Position numbers and translations under genes: made by a program. Of a stretch of DNA of 64,000 bases, positions 37,276 through 50,600 are shown one piece after another. The stretch lies in assembly GCF_002775205.1 (NCBI RefSeq), contig NC_036446.1, positions 14,942,565 to 15,006,564 on the forward strand, read 5' to 3'. Every line of letters begins with the position of its first letter. Positions within the stretch are counted from its first letter, which is position 1. This stretch comes from Xiphophorus maculatus. Taxonomy: Eukaryota; Chordata; Actinopteri; Cyprinodontiformes; Poeciliidae. The notes below the pieces were generated by a model that worked only from the letters and a program-made list of their open reading frames with translations, searched no databases and was not told the DNA's origin.

Positions 37276-39159
37276 TGGGTCTAGAAAATAACCTTGTGGT
37301 GGTTTTTCTTTCCTTTTTTTTTTAGCATTTCTTCATGTACTTTCTCAAATAGTTTCCAACTTGGTACTTCCTCATTCAACATTTGCAACTATATTTTTGA
37401 CACACGATACATTTGGTTTGGATGACCGTTTTCCTTAATAAATTAAATCCACATTTCAGAGATAACTTTTTTATTTACTCGGCTCATACTTGACTGATAT
37501 TATTTGATAAACTGAAACATTTATGCATGACAAAATTACTGTGCATTGAGGCTTCAATATCTGCTCCGAGGACATGTTGACATGTATCCAGGATCAAACC
37601 TCCAAATCTGGACAATTATTAAAAAAGTTGAAAACCCTCAACTCTCAAGCCACAGCTGTTAAGACCAACCAAATGAGTACAGTCAAATCAACAACAATGT
37701 GTACGGCTTTCTGTGCATTCAGCTGTGATAATCAGACAACATTGTCATGAAGTGCAACAACCAACAGCTGCTTACATAACTCCTGTGTTCATGTGATGAT
37801 GACGCGCTCTTCACTTCCCCCACAACCCCAGGCCTCGGCAACAGCAACAACAGACCCTAGGACGCCTTTTCAGACCAGTGCTGCTTCTCTCACCTTACCT
37901 GGAGCGTCCTTCACCTCCAATAAAAGGAAGCCACTGCAGAGCACACAAATAAGTTCTGTAGTTTGAATTTTAATCCATCATATGAGGCGTTCACAAAGAT
38001 AAAAAGTAAAATGTATCCAGAGATGCTGATTCAGAGGCAGCTGCAGCCACATGGGGTCAGGGCATAACCTGGTCGAAGTGAGCACTAGATCTGAATAATT
38101 GATCTGCTAAATGATCTTCTACTGCTATGGAAAATTCATTATGTTGTTTTGAACTCACCGTGTTGTCTTTCCTAAAACCATGCATCTTCATGTCATAACA
38201 TTCACTTAGACACTCTCACAAAGATGGAAAAGACAAGACAGGACAGGAGTCTGACTCTATCTTCTTCAACATTTCCCAACCTCCCTCTCTACTAAACCCA
38301 CTTTGACTCATCTGTCTACCTATTTTATCACAAAAAAAATGTAATGTGAACAATCTACATCTCTTAAGTTGGGATGTATATGTAAGCTTTACATATATAT
38401 TGAATAATTGTTTTCTATAAAACACAATAAAGTCAAGCATGCGTGTAAATCAAATACATATTGTAAAAGGAGCAGCTTATCTCCTAAACTCCCCAACTAT
38501 GCTTTTAGACATGTATAATAATTCATGAGGATATCATGAGATATTAATAGAGACGGCAGCTTTAGTTTTGTGACAGGTAGTTGTTTGTGACAAAGGCAGA
38601 TCTGGTATTCTCCATGAGAGCTTCTATTGTTTGAAACTCACTGCTTAACGTGGAATTTATTTGCCTTCAATCCAACTTTTAAACCCGTTGGCTTGAAGGC
38701 AACGGGTTTAAACCTCCAGTCCAACAGAACTCACCTTATTCTTACAATGATGTTTGGACTTTTGGTTTAAAAAAAACAAAACTCAGTAAATAATGTTTTG
38801 TTGCTTTATTTATAACCTCCACAATCTGTGGAAAGCTTCTCAAAGGATGAATCAACTAACCTAAAAAGGTTTGTTTATGAGTGAGTGCCATGGCTTGTTT
38901 CACCACAAACCATATTTGGATGTGTTTCAGGAAAATCAGAGGGAAATGCTTCTGAGGCAATACTTTCTCAGCAAAACAATGGCCCTTAGCCATTTCTGCA
39001 TGCCACATATCAGACTGATAAATTACAGACTGATGTAAGGTTGTATGGGACCTTAAGCAGAATTTGATTTGGAGTCCCTTTTGATGTCAGGAACATCAAA
39101 ACAAATATAAAAAAATATATATCTATTGAGGCAATTGATATTAAAGCTTGTCTGGGAGG

Positions 39160-39235
39160 CCCAGTGATGGTTCAGGGGCCCTAAGTAGTGGCTTACTTTG
39201 CTTAGAACTTGGGCCTCCCAGTGCTCTGGTTAAAA
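39160..39235. repeat. Degenerate repeat, copy B
   Basis: Partner of the segment at 37195-37275, in the same orientation. It is flanked on each side by 'gggaggccca' / 'gggcctccca', a 10-bp inverted pair (about 39150-39159 and 39207-39216), so it may be one end of a fold-back or DNA element. Class unknown. Confidence 0.35.
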
Positions 39236-42200
39236 GGATCCGTTTAATCTAGAAGATAATAAGATCAATATCTAATTACATGTACGCAATGGCCAAACTA
39301 GTCTCTTCTTTAAACTTTTGTTTTTTCTTGTTCTTTGGTATCCTGCTTTTTCTGCCCTTTTTGCTCCAGTTTTGTATTGCTTTTGACCTGAGTGATCATG
39401 TTTGATTTGATCTTCTAAATTTACATTTAATTAACGTTTCCATAAAACTGACAATTATCTGCTGACCTCTCCATAATACAACATAATTACCTTTTGTTTA
39501 TTGTACACCTGTCTGTTGTAAATAGGTATATTTATTTCCTTAGTTTTCATTTTTGATTTTTATAGCCAATCTTTTACAGCTTTTTTAAGGAGTAGTTTTA
39601 GTACTGCTTACCTTTGTAATTGTTACTCTTTCTTTTCCAGTATGGACAAGTCTGCTGTTCCATTAAGTAGATGAGTGGGACTGCAGCCACAGTAAATTTT
39701 TGCACAGTCAAGAGCAAATAATTCTGGGCCAGAGGCACACACATAAATTATCCACTGATCCTGACAATTTTCAAGAGCAAACCAGAGATAAGCGAAATGA
39801 CACATTGAGAGATTCAGGAATAGACAGAAATAAACAGGCAGGAGGCAGATTAGAGTGAAGGCACGTACAGAGGAGCTGTGTGTTTAAGCTATACTTAACA
39901 GACTATTTCTTATCAGTCCCAAGCTGACAGGTCTGTCACCGCCACTCAGAAAATGCCATCAACGTGAGCTACTCCTGAGGATTTCCTTTTCAAGTAAAAT
40001 GTGATTATTGAATATATCTGAGTGATTTCTACTATATCTACTTGTAAAGAATATGATGAAATGATCATTTTGTTCACACGTCACTTACCTTGGTGTTCTT
40101 GAAAGCACCAACCCAAGAACCCTACTTTGACTAGCACTATTTCAACTCAGACTAGGACTGATCTGATATTCTTCATCTTCTGCAGTTGTAGCTTCAAGTA
40201 TGACAATATTTAACTCCAGTAACTATAGATCAGTTTCATATTCAGCCATAGAGACCAATCTACAGCTACTACTGATCTACTTTATTTCATGTTTTATTTC
40301 CTAACCAAAAACAAATAAATAAACAGACAGTACAGTATTGACCAAATTATAGTGGAGATGATTTCTTAGGACCTCAGGACATTGTGTTCTTTGTGCACAG
40401 ATGTACATGTCTCATTTAAAATACCTACAGCAGTCTCTGTTATGCGTTTATGTACAAGGTTGTGCAAGAGGATCTATTACTCATTGAATGGAGAAGGTCA
40501 CCCTCAAATACACTCAACGTTTCATTCTAAGGATGCTTTTCTAAGAAGCCCTGGATGTGCAGCTTTTTCTAGCTTTGTATATCAAGTGACTTTAGATGCT
40601 CATCTTTGTCTCCTCCACCGGCACTTTATCACAGAGAATGATGTCAATGGCTGTTACTCCGGCTCTCATTTACAAAGGAAGGGGAAAAAAAAACAAAACG
40701 ACACCACTATCTGCTGTTTGGAAGCACAGCCCGACGCGTGAGTGATTCAGCAAAACGTGACCGCTGTCAGTACAGATATTTGTTAGTGGCTATCCCTCCC
40801 TGCAGCTGGATGCTCTGTGTATCCACCAAGCAGCAGAAGCGACCCATAAATAAGAAAATACAGTGAACTTGTTTATGCGTACGTATTTGTGTGAGAGGCT
40901 GTGTGTGTATTTAGGCTGCCCTGTGCACGTGTTTCTGCCTTTGTTAACCCGAATCATATCCTTTTCAGCCTTTCCCCTGTATGTCTGTGAGCACTGTTGG
41001 CTTTGGGTGCACAGGATTCACAACAGGTCTCATAAATTAACGATGATGGTGCACTCTCTCACACCTCTCGTCTTGTCTGGCTTCCATCCCAAAGCACTCT
41101 CCGGGTCTGTCTCTGAGTCTCTCTCACAGACACGGGGAGGTCACATGGAGCCAGTGTGTGATGACATGAGCTGGAGTCTTGACTTTCGACGCCAAGTCTA
41201 GTTTTATGGTATTTTTTATTTGATGCAATACGTGGATGTGTACACAGTGCTGAAATATACATAAAGGAAATATTTCAGTTTATTTCAGGGCAGGAAATGG
41301 CTGCAGAATTTTAGGTCAGCTGCTGAGCTAAACCTCAGACTCCACTGAAGAGTTCAGTTGTCTGAGTATAGTGTTGGGTTTTATAGCTCCAACATTTATA
41401 GCACAGATGCTTAAAAGGTAGGATTAATTTATTTAACATTTCAAGATGTATATATCCTGTTTCATCGGGTACTCCAAAACTTTAAAAGGCATTTGAACAA
41501 TTTCAAGTTTTTAGAGCATTTTAAGTCATTTTTGCTGTTTAATAAAATAATGCACAATAGCAGAATTACATCTGAACTGTTTTGAACACCGATTGATAGA
41601 GCTGCATCACGCTAAAGATATTTTTCCGTGTATTTTCTTTTTTATTCTGTGCACACGTGTAGAAGAAACGGTTTCTGTGTGACGAGTCAAACTGATGATC
41701 TTCATGCATGTGTGCACCCAGACTCCATATGGTGTCTTATGTGGAGAGGCGATTCAGGCTCTCTGCTGCCCTCTGGTGTTCTATCATCTGAAAACTTTAC
41801 TTTCTACTTGATCCAAATCACAACAACTCAAAGTCTATACACCATCTTAACAAAAAGGACAAATCATACATCATTCTGTATGCAGTTGATAACATAAAAA
41901 TGATGACATACCAAATTATAATACCAAGAACTGTAACATAATTTAGGGTTTGTGTTGCTTTGGTTTGAAAGAGATTCATTCTGTAGGTGAGATTTACAAT
42001 TATAAATATTTTAATGTGACCTGCTAACACCAGGGACTGCTAAAGCTTCCTTGGAGTGTCTGGAAAACTCACACAGGTAAACTTATGAAGTCCAAAGAGA
42101 AATAAAATATTAATCAGGGCTGTTCGCTTTGAACGCTTTTAAATGCACTGCCTTTGCTGCCCCCCACTCCTGTATTTACAGGTTGCTTTTTTGTGCAGGT

Positions 42201-44067
42201 TTTTTTTTTGCAGTCTCACACTCTGTCCTTATTATGGGAACAGAGTGTGAGTTACAGTTTTTTTTTCACCTCCAATAAATTTCATGTTTTAATTTTTCTG
42301 ATCTAATGAGAAGGGCAGTGCCTTCATGGCTGCAGCTCCAGGGACCTGTCTTCCTTGTCTTTGTTTTGTTAATTTGTCTTTCTTTGTACTGAAATAAAAT
42401 TTTGTTCTGCATCTGAACAATAACAATAAAATCATTTTGATTCTAATTTTGGTAACTGTCATTCACTGAGGGGAAAAGTAACTTGTTGCAGTTGCAGTCA
42501 ATGTCACTCCAAGTAAAAAGATATGAAAAGCCTTAAAATAAAGTAATCTCTTTTTGCAGTAGCACCATTATCATTGAAAAACATTTTAAAATTCAAATCT
42601 TTATTAAAAACATAATGCACCTTATTTACTGTCCTCCTTCAATAATTCAACAAGTGCAATTTGCATACTTGTAGTTTGACATTAATAATGTTAAATTCAT
42701 ATTTTGTATCCCGGGCTGTTTCCAGCAAGACGTTTTCAAGCCACACTCTGAAAAGGAGGAGTCAGTATTGTGACTGTACCAGTAGGATAAACTTTTAGCC
42801 CAATAAGAAAACATGGGGAGCTCCAGAATAACAACATTTCTGCAAAATGGGATCTGAGCTGATGAAAAAATATAATTTTTTTTATATTTCTATAAAAAAT
42901 AAATGCAAATATTTATTCAGTGCGGCTCTTTTGTAAAATTAAACATAACCTCTTTGATTTTCAATGACTCCAATCCTTTGGTGAATAATTTTACCAAATT
43001 ATTTCGACTGACATTTTTTTAGACTACATCTACTGATTAGTACAACTTGTTACAGACACAATTAAATCCTTTTAAAACAATGTAGTTATTCTGGGATTAT
43101 TAATAAATCTTTACTGGCATGACATCAGATTACTTGAGCTCCTGTTCAAAATCTCCAAATGTGTCTCATTTATCTGGCTATGCCACATGTTCAAGTGAAC
43201 ACAATCAAGAAATGCCTTCCTGAGACACAGGCCACTACCTCTGTCTCTGTCCTTGTCTTTGACGAGACACATCACAGCCTCAATTTTTCTGGATTTACGC
43301 CTGCTCTCCCTCCCAGTTCACCCTCTCACACTCCATCTGGTCCCTCCAATCTTCACAGCCCAATCTTTCTCTGAATGCATTAGCTCGAACATCATCTATG
43401 TAGGAGGATCACATTTAGACTCCCACCTGCTCATTTAGTCCCTCTTTCAGGCGTATGTGTCCCCCACACAAGAATAAATATAAAAACAAATCATTTGATC
43501 ATCACTGCTGTCTCTTTTCATCAGGCTTCACATAGCTTTTCTTAGATAAGCTGACACTTCTCATCCTGTCACCTTCTCTGCCTCTCCAAGGACTTCACTG
43601 CTGCCATGGTGACCAGCTTCTGCAACACAGGTGCGACCCTGACCTTGTGGGCCAATTAGCCTTTCATGTCTGTGGATTAATTATACCTGTGTCTCTTGTT
43701 GCTTGCAGTGTGTTCGTCTGTTTTTATTAAAAGTGACCATGATTTTCTCTGGTTATCTAACACAGCCTAGACTTGAGGTAGAGGACATTTCTGTGCCCCA
43801 TTAAGATTTGGCAGGTGACAAATGGAGGGCTTAAGATGTTGAATGGGGAGTAAATAATCAGACTCTTCTGGTTTGTGTGGTTTTAGCTGATCAGCCATCA
43901 GAATAGAATAGAGATTCAGATAAGAACATTTTGGCACAAACTCTGCCCCACATCTACATAATCTCCCACGTTTTGTAAGGAATAACTGAAGCATTCACAT
44001 AAATTTTACTCAAAACACATATCAATATTGTACAACAGAGCTTAAAGAGGACAAACGAAATCTATAT

Positions 44068-44600
44068 GAGTGCCTTGCAAAAGTATCACACTCTTTAAAT
44101 TTTTCAAGATATTGTAAAACAAGCCACAATTAAAATATTTATTGTTTGTTTTTTTTTTTTAAGTAAGATGATGGACACTGTAATTTAGAAAATGTTCTTC
44201 AAATACACATCTTCAAAATATGGCATTCGTATATCCAGATCCCTTCACTCTAGTGTCTTAGAATAAAAGAAAATGGCAACCAACTGGTTTCAGAAATCAC
44301 CCATTCAGAAAATACTGTTCACCTGTGTGTAATTTGTGTCAGCATACAGACAGCTGGTCTTCAGAAGTCTTATAGGTTTGTGAAAGAATATTAGGGAACA
44401 AAATATTATGTGGAACAAGAAACACAAAGGACACAACTGCAAACCATGGAATGACATGGAATTTCTCCTATATTAAAAGCTGGGCATGGAGGAAATTAAT
44501 TACAGAAGCAACCAAAAGGCCCATGGTGACTCTAGGGACTGCTAACCAATGCTTGGGACGGAAAATCTGTTGACAGGACAACTATAATCATACTAGATTT
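44068..44600 (+). mobile_element. Tc1-like transposon, 5' half
   Basis: It begins with AGTGCCTTGCAAAAGTATCA, the Tc1-like terminus of the CAGTGCCTTGCAAAAG family, on the plus strand. Downstream, GCATGGAGGAAATTAATTAC and AAGCAACCAAAAGGCCCATGGTGACTCT correspond to the REATKRPMVTL region of the transposase, preceded by decayed DNA-binding-domain codons. No right terminus is found nearby, so the 3' half is gone. Same family as the copies at 2295 and 60.1 kb. Confidence 0.75.
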
Positions 44601-47600
44601 ACTCAGCGATAGCAACGTGACTGAGTTTTCTTACGTTTTCAGTTTATTTACGACCAGGCCTTGAAAAAGACTTGTAAAGAAGTACAAAAAAATCTATTCT
44701 TTATTCCAACAGTATATTTTTACATCAGCCACATGCCAGGAAATTACAGATTTTAATAAATTGCTCACACCACACCCATTAGCATCCCATAGATTTCGTC
44801 AAAACTCCTGTTTGCCTGTAAGATAACATTTAATATTTTCTAAAATAATTTCACCAGTTTGGAGAAAACAGATATTTGACCGCTCCTCCTCATCATACGG
44901 TCTCTCCAGGTGCAGTAGTCCAGAATTCAAAAACGACTTTCCTGGAGCTTTTACTTGAATCCCTTCTTCACACACCTGAATCAAGTGAATGGCTTGTTAC
45001 CAGGCCTCTATAGAGCCGAATGTCACAAGGGAAAATAGTCATTTGATTCTGGAAGCTTGAGCGCTTGTTGATGAGAAGCTCAATCTTTTTTTTCCATCTA
45101 AGTGCCAGCAGAGTTTAGTCTTTGCACTGTGTCCCTCCCAAACAAGAAGTTGGAAAGCAGACCTCGTGTCCTCAGAATACCCTTTGCTGTAGTTCTCTAA
45201 CACAGACTAATGGAGAGCTTTTTTTCTTTTACAAGTCTGCCACTTGGTGAGATCATTATTGGACCTCATCTTGATAAGGGGTAAGAAAGATACACTCCTG
45301 TTGAATATAGAAATTTGTTCCTGAAGGTAAACAGTCATGTATTACTGATTAGAGATTTTGAACTACTGATTAAGTTCTGGAAAAAAAAGCATAAATTGAA
45401 CAATAACCAACACCAATTGTGACATCAGTAATTTGGTTAAATTGACTTAAAAATCTTATCTTACTCCACTTCAGTGTCTTTTCCTAATTTAGTTCTTGTT
45501 TTTCAAAAGAATTCACTGTGAGATCAAGTTACTGCAAGATAAGATTAATTTGTTTCCTAGTCAACATACTAACACGTAATTGTCCTAGTAGATAAAAGAC
45601 TCTTTCATGTTGTGAAACTGGTACTTATATCTGGTTCTGTTCAGTTCCTCTTAAGCAGAAAGGAGTTTCATACTAATGCACATTACTTGGCCCAGTTTTC
45701 TATCTATAGAGTCAAAAGGCATTATAGAAAGAAAAGGCCTGTTATGTTAAGAAACCAACACATTACAATCAGGGAGTCTTAGACAAGACTAATCCAAAGA
45801 ATATAATCAAACATGACAACTACTCCAGTGAACAGTCAAATTAGAAATTATACACAAATGAACAAAAGATAACAGACATATTAAAACTTTGTGGATGATT
45901 CTGAATATTTTAATGTTACATATTGGCATTGGAGCATCTGAATGCAGAGACGAGGACTGTAGGTGCATGGTGACAAGCAAACAAATTCAAGATGCAACAT
46001 AACAGGCTGTTGAGATTATGATACTCACTGAGAAAACTATAAACTTTTTTTGCTGCAGAGTGTGACTTCTGGATTGCTGGATAGATGAGGCAACGAGAAG
46101 ATCGACAGGAACTCAAAAATAGATTTTGACACTGAATTCCTGAAATATATTTTTAAAACTAATGCAGGTGTGTGTTTTCTATGTACATGTAAATAGATGC
46201 ACAGAAGTCCGCAGCTTAAGTTTACAAAATATTACAACATCAGATCCAAAACGTAATTTTGACGAGTGATTGTTATCCGGGTGAAGGGGAGACTTGCTCT
46301 TCCAATTCTTGACCACTTGATGGCAGCATAGGTTTAGTGTTTGGGCTTATGCTGCAGAACAGAGGTAGACTTAACAAGCAAATAAATTGAAACCTCATCC
46401 TCTGGGCCTTTGAGGAGTCTTGTAAGGCGCTGCATTAAAATGTTCTTATTGGCTGTTTCTGTCCCCCCTCACTCTCCCCATCTCTTCTCTCTGTCTTTTG
46501 GGGAGGGTTTGTAAGGACTGCTGCCTATTAAAGCGTCTGTGAGAGCAATGTGTTGAAGAGGGGCCAGCTCAGCTCTCAATCTGAAGAATGTGTTGGCATA
46601 TACAAGGGGCGCCACTGAAATGGAACTTTAATTAATTTACACGAAAAGCTGAACAATCGTAAAAGCGTAAAAGCAGACCTCAGCGCTGACAACTAACAGC
46701 TTAGGTAATCCAGGCTGGAACATAGCTTCCTTTAACCTGAAAATTAGACTTTTACGAGGGCTTGTACTTGAAGCCTACTCCTATGTGTAAGGAGGGGAAG
46801 ATAGCAGCTGAGTGTGAGTGTGTGCCTGGGCGTCAGATGGTAGAGGTGGGCTGTGAATGAGCCTTTGATCTATCCAGCCAAGTTTCCCCTGTGGACAGCA
46901 GCTGTTATGATACACACCGTCTAGTAGCAACAGATCCTCCCAAGATGGTTCCCCAGCGCTCCTCTCAACTCTCCTGTCCTGTTTTCTCTTTATTTTCTCC
47001 TAAGGCAGTGATTAATGAAGGGGAAATGAAAACAATAGCCCTGCCAGTCTGCAGGCCAGTGGTAGTCCTGCCAACCTGACAGCAAATCAGAGAGAGCAAA
47101 ACTTTAGGTGAAAGTCTGTGATGGAGCAGAAACTGTTTAAACTGCATTTTCATGGAGGTCTTTTTATGAGTTTAAACAAGGGAGATTTATTGTGCAAGCT
47201 AAACTGATCATTATGAGGGACATTTACATACTGAGTATGGTTCTTGTTTGAGTTGCATCTACAGAGAGAAAAAAGATAATACAGTTTAATGGGTACATGT
47301 TAATATAAGGTGCTTTATCCCAAGGAACCGCTTTTATCATGAGTATTTGTAAAGATGGAGCAACTCAAGGATTCATTCTTTCATATACATTTTTGTGACT
47401 TATTTTTTTGTAAATATTATTAGTTCAAATACAGTATTTCAGACCTGCCACACTCTTTTCTCTACTAGCTTGGGCATGACTGGGTCTTCTGAATTGCCAA
47501 ATTAGTTACTAAGTGGCTTAAGGACTGGCCGTGATTCTTGTAGCCCTTTCACAACTCTTGTTTCACTCCCATAAATCTATTTATGGGCAGAGAAACGTGG

Positions 47601-50600
47601 CCTACAAACCTAACTCAATTGCACAAGTTCTGTCAGGAGAAATGGACCAAGAAATGGTCCATCAAACTCATTGATGAGTCATTGATGCAAGTCATGCAGT
47701 TCCGTGGCAATGCTATCTAACCTTGAGATAAGAAGCTAAATTTGAGGGAGGTTTGAAAAACGTCCAGAAATAATTGTTTATTGTACTGGCATTTTGCAAT
47801 AATTTCAGTTATCCTACCTGTGTGATTAAATATAGCAGGTTTCTATACACTGTACTTTATGTGTTCCACATCTCCTTCCTGGAAGTTCAACAAAAAAAAT
47901 TTTTTTTGTGTGTCAGCAATTTTTTTTAAATGTACTTGTGAAGTTCTGCATGGCCGGCACCAGGCGGCCGGATTTGCAGATCCTTTGCAACTTTTCCCTG
48001 TTTTTCGTATTCACTTTAGGGGTAGCATAAGCTGCTCCAAGCCGTACATTGTGCGCAAGCGATTTGATAGACAGAATACCGCATTCATTAATTTGGTCGT
48101 TATTTACATCACTCCAAACGACAATATTTTATCCACTGCAGTGGACCAGCGGACATCCCACTGCTACACAGTGTGGAATCACATGACTATGAGCTTAATC
48201 TTGAGCAGCAGCAGTAGGAATACATGCATGCATGATTTCGCTGTGTGAAACACTGGAACACTTTACCCTGAATGTGCATTTTATTCTTTGTTTGAAAATT
48301 TATTTTAAATAAAGTTCACGCATGGATTTTGGTTTACATCTTTTGACTGCACTATCTAAATTCACAAGGTTGCATATTTAATAAATAAAGTGCCGCAATC
48401 AGAAATTTTAATTACTTTCATTATGCTTGGGCCAGCAATTTGTTTCTAAAGAACAAAATAGAATAAATAGAGGTATTTGCCTCCATCAAAACCACAAACT
48501 CAAGGTTCTCCATTGTTGAATGTTGCTGCAAACTTTATCATCATCAGAGCTATACGACTACAGGTTCTGTGCGCTCACCGCCCGCCCACATTCCCACGTT
48601 GCTGCCTATGTTCACACCTACAAAAGTGAAGAACAGACTGCAGTGGAGATGCTCCAAACTGGGGTAGAAACTAAGCAGACATAACCGGCTAGAGTGAGAC
48701 TTGACGTTTGAAGAAACGGCGTACGTGTGTCTGTAATGCTCTATTTATCGAATTATAGCCTCAGAAAAACTAAAACAGTAGATCACTAAAGCAAAGACAA
48801 GCATTAGGAGCATAAAATAAAGATCTGACTTTGATCAATCATTGTAGATTTTAAAATGAATTAAAATTTGATTTCATTGAGACTTTTCCCTGTCCTAATA
48901 TTCAATTCCTCATCTTTTTCATACTTTAAAAGTGCAGTTATGTAATGATACTAAGTACATAAACTCTACATAGAGGTACAATAAAAATGTACTTTAACTT
49001 GTCTTTTAGTAATTTAATAATCAAACTGCTTTTAAAATGAAAACTTGTGTTTTATGATCTTTGGTTCTCTGTGTTGTTGAATGAAGGTTTGTGGAGCAAA
49101 CACACGTGCAGTGCAGTGTGGTCAGGACAGGGCCGAACCGCAGGCACCCATGTGAAATGAGTCAGTGAACAAACTTTTATTCCTCCTCTGTGCTGCTCTG
49201 TTATTAAACTACCTCAGCTAAACTCCCAGACTGTGGATAATTCACCTTTGCTCATTTATTCTGATGTGTATTGACACAAAAAGTGGCCGTTCTCCCTGGA
49301 CACTTTAGTCTATTCTGTGACCTTAGAGGGAACTTTCTCAGTGTGGCCTAATGCCAGCTGAGGGGTTGGAGCACCATTTATCCCTGTGGTACCTGTCTAG
49401 CACGCTGATTGGGTTACTAAGTGTGTGCTGGTACTTCCTTGGCCATTCAAGACTTCTAGCTCTGCAGGCGTGTGCAAAGGCCTACAAAGATCCATTTACA
49501 TGCTCATCTCTCCTTGAAGCACAGGTTTGAGATGAGGTGTGCATGTTCACGTTTACATGTATGTATACTTTTAAATGTTTGCTTTTTTTACTCAAAGAAA
49601 CCCAGACATACATTTTCCCTTTCTCCTATTTTTTCCATGACAAACATCTCTTCCTGATGTAAACAATCACTTAGGTCATGTACAGTATATTTAAAAATCC
49701 ACGAATCGTTATTGGTAGTGGTTCGTCCAATAGAGATGCATCTTTCTCTCGTAAAGCAAGCCTAAGCATGACAAATGTGTTGTGAATGAATATTGTGTTG
49801 CTGGTTCACCCCATCTCTGTGCATGGAGCTCAATGCCTCTCCACTTTACACCCCAAATATATATCCTGGTGCGCGCACACACACAGACACAGCTAAAGCC
49901 CCCCCACGGGCATCAGTCAGTGAACCAATCCATCACAGGACATTTGTGTTGATGTGATGAGGTGGAAAAAAAGTGTAGCTGAGTGAGGAAGAAAAGGACA
50001 GATGTGGGGTTAAAGATGAAGAACAGGGCAATGGCGAAAACACTGTAAAGGGCTGATCACAGTGATGGATGAGGGAGAAGATGGTGGTTGATAGTTACCC
50101 TCCTTTTTTCATTAAAGTTTTTCTCAAGCAAGAAAAATGAATGTCTGAAAAAAACGTTAAAAAAAATGGAGAGAGGCTGAAGCCAGTGGAGTTTAAAAGG
50201 AGTGGAAAAAGAGAAAAATCAAGACAAGCGAGGTTTCCCCTGCAGGGCTGTGTGGCTGGCTGTGTGCTCCTGTTCTGTTAGGCAGCCGTGGCTGGCTAAA
50301 TAAACAGTCGTAATTGGCTGTGGAGCCCCACTAGTCTGGGGTTTCACTCGCTTTCATCCTCTGGAAGCTGCTGGGAAGCTGTGGGAGAGGTGAGGTGAGG
50401 CATCATGAGAAGCACACATGTGCTCAATCATGCGTGCTCACGGGACCAGCGGACAGATGTGAATACGGTACATAGGTGAGCTCTGAACATAAAGAGGCTG
50501 TGGCTTAATTCCGTCCTCGTCCTGTCTCGACATAAATTGTGCCACACTGGAATGTGTCAGTGAGCTGCCACCATCTCTTCCTGCATTTCAGCTCAAAGAG

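Noticed and set aside
47859-48248. 129-codon frame as a gene
   Set aside because: No recognisable domain, no splice sites in sensible phase, and composition like its surroundings.
49870-49895. CA/GC alternating run as a regulatory Z-DNA site
   Set aside because: Too short and interrupted to support a specific claim.
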